Assembly (NCBI GenBank): GCA_045546995.1
Contig: JAZQDW010000039.1
Span: forward strand, 1-8,416
DNA length: 8,416 nt
Reading direction: 5' to 3'
Source of the DNA: Firm-08 sp045546995
GTDB taxonomy: Bacteria; Bacillota; Clostridia; Oscillospirales; QAKW01
Every line of letters starts with the position of its first letter. The first letter of the stretch is position 1. Of the stretch, positions 1 to 6,869 are shown in pieces. The position numbers and the translations under genes were made by a program. The notes below the pieces were generated by a model. It saw nothing but the letters and a program-made list of their open reading frames with translations. It was not told the DNA's origin and did not search any database.

Positions 1-8
1 TCTTTCAT
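1..8 (-). CDS. 5' end of a downstream gene, truncated by the window edge
   Basis: Read on the minus strand, the stop codon of the giant glycosidase gene is followed at once by AAGGAGG (plus 14-20), a 5-nt spacer (CAGCT) and ATG (plus 6-8), then AAA and the edge. This is a near-consensus Shine-Dalgarno sequence at good spacing, and the gap between the two genes is only about 10 bp. Together these point to translational coupling in one operon with the large gene. Only the first codons (Met-Lys-...) are visible, so no function can be given. By context it is likely to belong to the same glycan-use system, but that is inference. Confidence 0.6.
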
Positions 9-18
9 AGCTGCCTCC

Positions 19-3000
19 TTACTCAGCGGTGAAGAGTGCCGTTTTGGCGCTTTCCATCTCTACGCCGGCAGAAGATTTTACAACGGTGGAGACGTATACG
101 TCCACGCCGCTCTCGATCTCGCTGCCCACGAAGATACCGTAGAACTGCTTTTCATAATTGGCCGTGCCGTTTTCACTGACGTAGGAGCCCATAACCTCGG
201 CAATGGAAGTATCAAAGAAGGTATAATCCTGTGAGCCTTCATACTGACCATTGCTGTCCGACCAGGTAAGACGAATGATCACGTCCACGCCGGAGGCGGC
301 AGCCTCGGCCTCGGTATCCATCAAGGGATGAGCGTAGGCCTTGAACATGGGAGAGGTGGAATACTTAGGTTTGCCACCCTCGGTGGTCACTGCAATGCGG
401 TCGTTCTTCACACGGGTGAAGAGATAACAGCCGTTTTCTTCATCGTAAACAGGCAGATAGGAATTGTTTTTGGACAGGGCCAGATTTTCTTTGGCAATGG
501 CCAGCTTGCCGGTGCCGGTGTCGGTGGCGTCCACAACGGATGCGCCGTTAAAGCTCACCAGATAATCGGCGGTAAGAATTTTGCCGTTCAGGTCCAGGGT
601 TACGCCGTTTTTCACCATCAGCTCTTCCGCCGTGACGTCATTTAATAATTGAATGACGTCCTCCGCTTTGGACGCTTTCAGTGCTTCTTCCAGTGTGGCA
701 TAGCCGGTGGTGCCGATGATCGCCTCTCCCGTGGCAGGTAAAACCATATTTTCTTCCAGAACGGTGCCGCAGAAAGCGCAAGCTTTATTACCGGTGCCCT
801 CGGTGGTGAGTGTAGGTGCAATTTCCTCTACGATCTCCACCTGCTTGTGAGCCGCCTCATCGGCATCGCTGAGGGCGGCGAAGTTGACCGCAAGTCCACT
901 CTTGACGGGGTTGACGGTGGCGCCGTATTTGTTGCAGGCGATATCAAAGACCAGATTGTCGTAGCCCTTGACCGCCGTGCCTGCAAAGGCATTGCCGCTG
1001 ACGGTGCCGTAGTCCAGCTCGTTATGGGTGATCTTGATATTGCCTGCCTTATAGGCGTTGATCTCTGCGATCTGCTCGGCGGACGTGGCGGTGACAGTGC
1101 CGTAAATATTGACAAAGGCCAGACCGACGGCATAGGGATTGATGACCTTGTTGCCGCTGATCTGAATATCTGCAGTGTCAATGTTAGAGTAATATTTAGT
1201 TTCACCGTCAACGGTGGCACTGCCCGCCACGTAAAGGTTGATCAGAGAGTATCCGGAAACCGTGGGAGCAATGGTATTATTCAAAACATGTACCTTATAC
1301 TCATCATACCACTTGGGATTAACCGCCGTGCTGACACGGCCCTCCAGATGGTTGTTTTGAATGGTCACGTCCTGCTTACCATCCCAATCCTTGCCGCTGT
1401 AGGATTCACCGCTCAAATTGAAGATGGTGGAATACGTCGTGGTGCCATTGGCAACATTGACGGAATTCTTCATACTGATGTAGTTTCCTTCTACAACACC
1501 CTCCCAATTGCGAATATCAATCAGGGCAGAGGGTGCTTTGGAGAAGCAGATGCCGTCAAAACGATTGGTTTTGATATTAACGATTTTATGATCTGCGGGC
1601 CAGCCGTCAATAAAGGCCTCATTGGAGCCCACATTAGCATCGTTGAATACACCGTAGGCATCCTCGGCATTGGAATTACGGCAATTGATAATATCAACCT
1701 TTGTAACGTCATCCACGTTGTCGCCAGCCCTTGTCTCAACGCCTATTTTGCATTTGGCGTTACCCTTGACGGTAAAGCCATCCAATGTGATCTTGCCGTC
1801 GTGAGATGCAAGAACTATGGTACCGCCGGGAAGGCTGGTGTTGCCGCCGCCGATCAGTACGGTCTCACCCTCATCGGAAGTACGCAGAGCATTTGCCTTG
1901 GTGATATCCTCGGGGTCATTGGGGTTGATGCCCGCCTTGGCGCCATACAGTGCATAGGAACCGAAGTAGATGGAGAAAGGCTCGTACTCCTTGGCAAGAA
2001 AATGTACCTGCTTTACGCCATCCACTACGGGATAGCCGTCATCAGTGATCTCACCGATAGCATTAACATCAGCTACCAGATAACACTCTACACCCTCCAC
2101 GGTGCGAATGACCTTAGTACCTTTTTCAAGACCTTCAACAGTAGGATCATAGAAGACCTTGTCACCGCTGTACATCGGGATAGTCTCATCATAACCGGTG
2201 CGCTCAGCCTTGATAACGGTATCTACTGTATCCCAAGTCTTACCCTCGGGCAGAGTGACAGCATAGCCGCTCTCCGTCTTGGTCACGGTAACACCCTCGG
2301 TGGTGGTGCCGTCAAGGTTGAGAACAACCGCATCGGTACCCAAGATGGTACCATCTGCTGTTTCGGACAGATTCAAAGTGTCGCCCTCAGGAGCGTTGAG
2401 TACGTGGAAATAAATGTTTTTACCGTCTCTGGATTCGGTGGAAACACCCCATTCCAGATTACAGATAATGGAATTCTCCTTGGTGGGATATGCTACACCA
2501 ATAGAAGTATTGGCAACAGATTCCTTAACAGCAGAAAGATAAGTACCGACCTTGGTCAGCATATCCTTCATACCGCAGGGCCACAGATCATTCGTGGTAT
2601 CCGTGGGTTTGACTGCATAGTTGCCCAATGCGGCGGCAAAACCACCCTCTACGGAAATAGAGGAAATGGCCGCAATATATCTGAACATTTCTTCCGCAGG
2701 CTGGATCTTGAAGGACTGCGCTTGGGGACGCTGTGCCCACCAGTTATCGCCTGCCAAAACTGCGCCGGTCTGATGACGGGAGACCTGAAGTACATCTTCA
2801 TACTCCACATAAGAGTTAATCTCCCAGCACTTGTTATCTGCATAGTTGAAGTGAGAGAACAGGTTGGTCTCACCTCTGTGGAAGCCGGAGTTCATCGTCA
2901 GCTCCATAGCAGGATTGAACATTCGCATCAGGTTTCTGTAGTCCTCCTGATCCTGACCGGGCTTGAGCGGAGATACATGACCGTCGTTCCAGATACCTGC

Positions 3001-6000
3001 CAGACGGGTGCCGTAGCGCTCTACCAGTTCGTAATGGAACTCCATAATATATTCCATCCATACAGTTTGTTCAGGATCAGGATCGTAACCGTAATAACCG
3101 ACGTTCCAACGGTCTTCCTCATCATAATGGAACGAAGCATCGGTACGGGTATAGAGGTGCAGATCAATGTCATACTTATCCAGCTCATCCAGAAGCTCCA
3201 TAATAACATCACGATCCGCATAGGGCTTGGTGCTGGTGCAGGACTCACTGCGGCGATCCTCTCTCCAGCGCTCCATTGTCATACTGGGGAAGATGGCGCT
3301 ATCGTTATCGTGAATAACTGTAAATACAACGTACTCGGCGCCGAAGTCGTCCATATCCTTGGCAAACTGCACTACGTCAAAACCCTCTGCCAATTCATCT
3401 ACATTCTCAACGACCTGACCGTCTCTGTAGATGGTACCTGTCACATTTCTGTATTCAGGGATATAATGAACGAATACACCGTAAGACTTACTCTCATAGT
3501 CACGATGGATCTTTTCGATCTCTTCTTCCGACATAGTGGGAGCTACATAAGTCTTATAGATGGGCACCAACAGTTCCTTAGTGCGCGCGGTGGCGCCGGA
3601 GGCGGTATGGGTGATCTCAAAGGTCAGACGAACACCGTAGGTGGTATCATCACTGCGGGTGATCTTACCGGTGGCATCTACGATGTCAGGGTGATCGCTT
3701 GCCACTACTTTGATGGTATAGCCCTCGGGAACGGAGGGACAGGTGATCTGGGTTGCATCGTTTTCAGGGCAAGGAATAAGATCCGTCTCTTTGGCAACCG
3801 CCTCTACCGCCAGCATATCAGCGGTTTTGACCGTTACGTCACGGGTAACGGTAACCACATCTGTAGTGTCCAGACGGTTGGTTACCTTGATGGTAAGTGT
3901 GATGTCGGTCGCCTCTGCGGGCAGAACAATCTTGCCATCGGTGACAACCAGCGCCTCATTACTGCTTTGTGTAATTTCGGTAGTGAATTGACCGGAGATA
4001 TCCTCTATGAGCATAGTCTCCCCGCTTTGCTCTACCGTCAATGCCGCAGCAGCATCCGTCGCTGTCTGCACAGCGGGCACCTCTAAGTATTCAAACTTAC
4101 AGATTCTCATCACTGTCTGAGAGTCAGCGCAAGTTACATTTACCTTAATGTATTTTACATCAGATTCAATGGGGAAATAGAATTTGTGTTTCTCATCCGC
4201 CAATTCTTCGGGAACAACATAGTCAGAAACCGTTCCTACGGATTTCCAGGTTTCCTTATCGGAAGAAGTAAAGAACTCATAGTTTTGCGGGAAGGAATCC
4301 AATTTATCACTGTAGGGCAGCAGGACAACACCCGCCACATCAGCAGGCTCTGCCAACGTAAAGATGAGTTCTGCATCTTTGGATGTTCCGTCGGAAACCC
4401 AACCCTTAGACCAATAGGAGGAATTGGCTTCACCTGCGATCATCTCCATAGCAGTGCCACCGGGATTGTTGTTAGAGGCGGTGGCGTCGATCACTTTTTG
4501 AATGGTCGCCATTCTCTGCCGCAGACCGAGTACCGTAACCGTGATGGGGGCGGTCAGCGCAGTTTCACCGGCAATATTAGTAATACGAAGAACAACCTCA
4601 GCCGTACCGCCGCCAATGGCGTCTACCGTACCGTCAAGTGCCACAACAGCCTGATTGCTGCTGGAGGTAATCTCAACCTCACAGTTATCAAACTCGGGCA
4701 TTACAATACAGTTGTTTTCATAATCAATGCGAAGCTCCGTAACGGAGTTTGCCGCAATTTCAGGATCCAAAGCTGTACACAAAGGTTCTACCTCCGCAAT
4801 TTCCGCATAGGAACAACCGTCGGCACGAGTAAGATCAAGCTTAATAAACTTAACATCCAACTGCGGCTCAAACCAGAAGGTCTGCGGTTTAATATAAGCA
4901 TTCACATCACAAGTGGCGCCCAAATTGTCATCAAAGTCAAAGCCAACGGCACTCATAATTGCCTCCGACCAGACCTCGCCGTCAGTGGAGGTATAAACCG
5001 TGATGCTTTCGGGGAACTGGCTGATCGCCTTTTCTCTTGCAGGGTCTTTCCACGCCTTGTCTGCCGGTGTCAAGGTGAGACCCGTCAGCACGCTGGAACT
5101 TTCAAGTTCCAACGTAACCGAAGTATTGGCCACCTGACCGCTCGCCCAATAGGTGCTTCTCTTCTGGTCGTACAAACGGGTAATGGGGGTGGAATTGTGA
5201 TTACTGGTGGCAGTGGCGTTGACAATTTTAACTGCGGCAGCCTTACGGGGTGCCACTGCCAGCACGTCCACTTCACTCATATTGATGTACGTGGTATCCG
5301 AACCGTCCACCACGACCTTGACCTTGGTGACGTCTTGCACCGCGTCAAAGTACAGGGTCAGCGGGTCGGTGGAGGTTCTGTTTTCCAGCTCCAACACCTC
5401 AATTACGGGCACTATACTGTAGGTACCCTCCGCATTCGCCACGTATACGCTGATGTTCTTCGGCATGGCGACACGGTCGGAGTTGGGTACGGGATGCAGA
5501 GTGATACCCGTCACCTCACAAGCGGAACGCATACTTACCTCAAAGGAGGCGGAGGTGGTGCCGTCGGGTGTCTGCCAACAATACGGATATGCCGTCAGAT
5601 CATCCACTCTACCGTCAATCAGCGCTGTATAGGGATAATTCGTATCATAAGCATTGGCGGTAATTCCGGTCATATTTTCTACATAAGTGATCGGAACCTC
5701 ACCGTTCATATTGCTGATGACTCTGTCACCGTCGCTGTCAGAGGCATCATACACCTTTTGTCCCAGTACCTCAATCTCGTCCAGATAAATATATACCTTG
5801 GAATCGGGTCTGGTCACGGTGATCTTGACATATTTTACATTATCTTTACTATCAAAGGAGAAGTACTGCGGTGCCACGGCAGTAATGGTCGTATCCTCTT
5901 TAGTCAGTACCGTCTCATAGGTTTCGTTATCCGAAGAAACCGCAACGGTAACACTTGCAGGGAACTGTGCTACCTGCTTGGGATACAGTACCACAGAGGA

Positions 6001-6768
6001 AACCGTACTCGCTTCTTTGAGCGTAACCGTAAGGTCGGCGGAGGTAACACTGGTCGCTTTTGTGCTCCAATATGTACTGCCACCCGTCAGTCCGTCATAG
6101 AGATACTCCGGACCGTAGCCATTATAAGAGCTGGTAGAAGCAATACTATCAATCTCCATATCAAATTCCCGCGGAGCAAAAAATTCAATTTCACCGATAC
6201 GGATGTATGCATTACCGGTAGTCTCATATGTGTTTTTTATATGGAGTGTCACATAGCGTCCGGTGGTTCCTGCGGGAAAATCCGCGGTAGCAAAGGTATT
6301 AACGGTTGCCGCACACTGCGCAAATTCACCCGACATAGTCGGCTCCTCCGGCAATCCGGTAGGAACAACACCTTCATCCAGCGTTTCGCTGTAAACAGGG
6401 GCGGTACCCGTCACGTATACCTCAAACTCCCTGGCATTACTTTTGGGGAAGTTGGTACGCGCATGGGACACTATGGTTTTCAGCGATCTTGTGGCGCCCA
6501 GATCAAAGGTAAGATAGGCCTCTCTTCTTCCCCTTGTATTGGACCACGTGCCTCCAGGTCCGGCACCATACAAGCCGTCAGTCAAGCACGAACTCGCAGT
6601 TTCTGTGCTATAGTCTCCTACATTCTGACCAATCACAGTTACATTCTCGACTTTTCCGTAAGTGGGCGCGGTAACGGCCGTAGCAGGCAAAACAATGCCC
6701 GTCAGCATTCCCAACGTCAACAGAATAGCCATAAGTAATGAAATCGGTCTTTTTGCGTTTTTCATCAC
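19..6768 (-). CDS. giant secreted multimodular alpha-L-fucosidase-like (GH29) protein with five F5/8-C modules and a beta-helix
   Basis: About 2,249 aa, intact. Order: signal peptide 1-31 (Lys/Arg start, hydrophobic 9-28, likely cut after ATA); five F5/8 type C (CBM32-like) modules at about 40-200, 205-337, 358-505, 512-665 and 754-898; Ig-like modules at about 672-747, 905-985 and 986-1075; a GH29-like barrel at about 1083-1430; a beta-sandwich at about 1435-1600; a right-handed beta-helix at about 1637-1956; a CxxC segment at about 1975-2012; a TLEEAL/DLNGK-type module at about 2013-2100; and a beta-rich C-terminus. I see no LPxTG, SLH or dockerin. The likely role is binding and trimming fucosylated glycans outside the cell; specificity is not visible. 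Start: GAAGGGAG (6778-6785) lies 9 nt before GTG at 6768 and 12 nt before ATG at 6765; the spacing favours GTG, the codon type favours ATG, and the protein differs by one Met. Most GH29 enzymes are about 450-600 aa, so this one is exceptional. It is divergent from the AraC gene and the first visible gene of its operon. Confidence 0.92.
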   Translation of the reverse strand: MMKNAKRPISLLMAILLTLGMLTGIVLPATAVTAPTYGKVENVTVIGQNVGDYSTETASSCLTDGLYGAGPGGTWSNTRGRREAYLTFDLGATRSLKTIVSHARTNFPKSNAREFEVYVTGTAPVYSETLDEGVVPTGLPEEPTMSGEFAQCAATVNTFATADFPAGTTGRYVTLHIKNTYETTGNAYIRIGEIEFFAPREFDMEIDSIASTSSYNGYGPEYLYDGLTGGSTYWSTKATSVTSADLTVTLKEASTVSSVVLYPKQVAQFPASVTVAVSSDNETYETVLTKEDTTITAVAPQYFSFDSKDNVKYVKITVTRPDSKVYIYLDEIEVLGQKVYDASDSDGDRVISNMNGEVPITYVENMTGITANAYDTNYPYTALIDGRVDDLTAYPYCWQTPDGTTSASFEVSMRSACEVTGITLHPVPNSDRVAMPKNISVYVANAEGTYSIVPVIEVLELENRTSTDPLTLYFDAVQDVTKVKVVVDGSDTTYINMSEVDVLAVAPRKAAAVKIVNATATSNHNSTPITRLYDQKRSTYWASGQVANTSVTLELESSSVLTGLTLTPADKAWKDPAREKAISQFPESITVYTSTDGEVWSEAIMSAVGFDFDDNLGATCDVNAYIKPQTFWFEPQLDVKFIKLDLTRADGCSYAEIAEVEPLCTALDPEIAANSVTELRIDYENNCIVMPEFDNCEVEITSSSNQAVVALDGTVDAIGGGTAEVVLRITNIAGETALTAPITVTVLGLRQRMATIQKVIDATASNNNPGGTAMEMIAGEANSSYWSKGWVSDGTSKDAELIFTLAEPADVAGVVLLPYSDKLDSFPQNYEFFTSSDKETWKSVGTVSDYVVPEELADEKHKFYFPIESDVKYIKVNVTCADSQTVMRICKFEYLEVPAVQTATDAAAALTVEQSGETMLIEDISGQFTTEITQSSNEALVVTDGKIVLPAEATDITLTIKVTNRLDTTDVVTVTRDVTVKTADMLAVEAVAKETDLIPCPENDATQITCPSVPEGYTIKVVASDHPDIVDATGKITRSDDTTYGVRLTFEITHTASGATARTKELLVPIYKTYVAPTMSEEEIEKIHRDYESKSYGVFVHYIPEYRNVTGTIYRDGQVVENVDELAEGFDVVQFAKDMDDFGAEYVVFTVIHDNDSAIFPSMTMERWREDRRSESCTSTKPYADRDVIMELLDELDKYDIDLHLYTRTDASFHYDEEDRWNVGYYGYDPDPEQTVWMEYIMEFHYELVERYGTRLAGIWNDGHVSPLKPGQDQEDYRNLMRMFNPAMELTMNSGFHRGETNLFSHFNYADNKCWEINSYVEYEDVLQVSRHQTGAVLAGDNWWAQRPQAQSFKIQPAEEMFRYIAAISSISVEGGFAAALGNYAVKPTDTTNDLWPCGMKDMLTKVGTYLSAVKESVANTSIGVAYPTKENSIICNLEWGVSTESRDGKNIYFHVLNAPEGDTLNLSETADGTILGTDAVVLNLDGTTTEGVTVTKTESGYAVTLPEGKTWDTVDTVIKAERTGYDETIPMYSGDKVFYDPTVEGLEKGTKVIRTVEGVECYLVADVNAIGEITDDGYPVVDGVKQVHFLAKEYEPFSIYFGSYALYGAKAGINPNDPEDITKANALRTSDEGETVLIGGGNTSLPGGTIVLASHDGKITLDGFTVKGNAKCKIGVETRAGDNVDDVTKVDIINCRNSNAEDAYGVFNDANVGSNEAFIDGWPADHKIVNIKTNRFDGICFSKAPSALIDIRNWEGVVEGNYISMKNSVNVANGTTTYSTIFNLSGESYSGKDWDGKQDVTIQNNHLEGRVSTAVNPKWYDEYKVHVLNNTIAPTVSGYSLINLYVAGSATVDGETKYYSNIDTADIQISGNKVINPYAVGLAFVNIYGTVTATSAEQIAEINAYKAGNIKITHNELDYGTVSGNAFAGTAVKGYDNLVFDIACNKYGATVNPVKSGLAVNFAALSDADEAAHKQVEIVEEIAPTLTTEGTGNKACAFCGTVLEENMVLPATGEAIIGTTGYATLEEALKASKAEDVIQLLNDVTAEELMVKNGVTLDLNGKILTADYLVSFNGASVVDATDTGTGKLAIAKENLALSKNNSYLPVYDEENGCYLFTRVKNDRIAVTTEGGKPKYSTSPMFKAYAHPLMDTEAEAAASGVDVIIRLTWSDSNGQYEGSQDYTFFDTSIAEVMGSYVSENGTANYEKQFYGIFVGSEIESGVDVYVSTVVKSSAGVEMESAKTALFTAE
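469..846 (-). other. C-terminal CxxC segment and TLEEAL-type module in the giant protein
   Basis: Residues about 1975-2012 hold 'APTLTTEG' followed by ACAFCG (C1997, C2000) and a LPATG turn. This resembles the short APTCTEAG...YTCxxCG...IPATGH segments found in large surface proteins of gut Clostridia, here with one CxxC only and no closing His. Note that LPATG here lies more than 230 residues from the C-terminus and has no hydrophobic tail behind it, so it is not a sortase signal. Residues about 2013-2100 then give GYATLEEALKA, a VIQLLNDV strand and VTLDLNGKIL, a module common in the same kind of proteins. The exact role of these modules is unknown; they are thought to be structural spacers. 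Confidence 0.55.
901..1860 (-). other. right-handed beta-helix region within the giant protein
   Basis: Residues about 1637-1956 contain repeated short strands of the parallel beta-helix (PbH1) type, each ending in an Asn-rich turn: VDIINCRNSN (1691-1700), VTIQNNHLEG (1801-1810), VHVLNNTIAP (1826-1835), IQISGNKVIN (1868-1877) and IKITHNELDY (1911-1920). The stretch before them (GGTIVLASHDGKITLDGFTV) looks like the opening rungs. Such folds occur in pectate lyases, in several glycosidase families and in adhesive spike proteins. Whether this one is catalytic or purely binding or structural cannot be told from what I can see. Confidence 0.65.
2479..3522 (-). other. GH29-like catalytic barrel within the giant protein
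   Basis: Residues about 1083-1430 follow the landmarks of GH29 alpha-L-fucosidases. KSYGVFVHY (1094-1102) matches the K-FGxFxHWG entry strand. AEYVVFTVIHDNDSAIF (1144-1160) matches AKYxxxTxKHHDGF. ADRDVIMEL (1184-1192) matches KRDxVxEL. GIWNDG (1258-1263) matches the xLWxDG strand that carries the catalytic nucleophile, so D1262 (codon 2983-2985) is the likely nucleophile, with W1260 two residues before it. SVEGGFAAALGNYA (1372-1385) matches SKGGNLLLNVGP. Departures are HWG to HYI and HH to HD. I could not assign the acid/base residue with confidence. It is either a divergent GH29 enzyme or a relative with altered or lost activity. Confidence 0.72.
4075..6651 (-). repeat. five diverged tandem F5/8-C (discoidin, CBM32-like) modules in the giant protein
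   Basis: Five modules of about 130-160 residues share recurring marks. An aromatic motif sits near the start of each: GGTWSN at about 72, STYWST at about 232, YPYCWQT at about 394, STYWAS at about 538 and SSYWSKG at about 783. A 'FP-x(n)-V/Y-xx-S/T-x-D' strand follows in the middle (QFPASV, QFPESI, SFPQNY). Each closes with a strand like VKYVKITVTR, VKFIKLDLTR or VKYIKVNVT and then an acidic or aromatic '(I/V)xEIE(F/V)' end. These are the usual landmarks of the galactose-binding-like jelly-roll fold. In this family such modules bind terminal sugars of complex glycans. The copies are clearly diverged, so they may differ in ligand. Modules four and five are separated by an Ig-like spacer. Confidence 0.8.
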
Positions 6769-6790
6769 ACTTCAAAACTCCCTTCGTGTG
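6766..6790 (-). promoter_or_regulatory. translation initiation region of the giant gene, SD inside a possible small hairpin loop
   Basis: On the minus strand CACAC (plus 6786-6790) and GTGTG (plus 6766-6770) can pair as a 5-bp stem around a 15-nt loop containing the GAAGGGAG ribosome binding site. The 3' arm includes the GTG start codon at 6768-6766 and abuts the ATG at 6765. The SD itself is strong. The stem is short and may be chance. Confidence 0.35.
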
Positions 6791-6793
6791 GTA

Positions 6794-6822
6794 TTGACTT
6801 TAATTTTAGTTTAAAGTAAAAT
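6794..6822 (+). promoter_or_regulatory. sigma-70 type promoter of the AraC regulator gene
   Basis: TTGACT (6794-6799) and TAAAAT (6817-6822) are separated by exactly 17 nt, each one mismatch from the -35 and -10 consensus. The spacer is AT-rich. Transcription would begin near 6829-6830, leaving a leader of about 40 nt before the ATG at 6870. Confidence 0.7.
6797..6817. promoter_or_regulatory. candidate operator: inverted repeat ACTTTAA-N7-TTAAAGT
   Basis: The arms at 6797-6803 and 6811-6817 are perfect 7-bp inverted repeats, so the centres of the two half-sites are 14 bp apart. The element runs from the end of the -35 to the first base of the -10 of the regulator's promoter. It also sits in the only region available for a promoter of the divergent giant gene. 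A dimeric regulator bound here could block its own promoter and act on the opposite gene. AT-rich DNA makes chance repeats more likely, and AraC proteins often use direct rather than inverted sites. Confidence 0.4.
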
Positions 6823-6838
6823 AAAAGCGAAGAGAATT
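6800..6838 (-). promoter_or_regulatory. weak putative promoter of the giant glycosidase gene
   Basis: Reading leftwards, a TAAAAT or TAAACT -10-like hexamer lies in the minus-strand sequence complementary to about 6803-6815. The hexamers at a suitable upstream distance (TTCGCT, TTCTCT) match the -35 consensus at only about three of six places. The combination of a fair -10 with a poor -35 is typical of activator-dependent promoters and fits control by the adjacent AraC protein. The assignment is by position and weak motif only. Confidence 0.35.
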
Positions 6839-6869
6839 AACAGAACGAACCAAAAGATGGAGAATACGA

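Noticed and set aside
2005..2016. Residue coordinates (not bases): LPATG in the giant protein as a sortase signal
   Set aside because: It lies more than 230 residues before the C-terminus and has no hydrophobic segment or basic tail behind it.
847..4086. Open frame of 1,079 codons on the plus strand
   Set aside because: It is codon-aligned with, and wholly inside, the well-supported giant gene. The translation has no recognisable domain and starts at GTG without a good ribosome binding site. It exists because the sense gene avoids TTA, CTA and TCA.
4186..6738. Open frame of 850 codons on the plus strand
   Set aside because: Same frame relation to the giant gene and the same cause; the product is rich in Arg, Gly, His and Ile without domain signs.
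19..6768. Possible frameshift, fusion artefact or gene split in the giant gene
   Set aside because: The frame is open throughout, all modules are complete and in the same frame, and one signal peptide and one stop are present.
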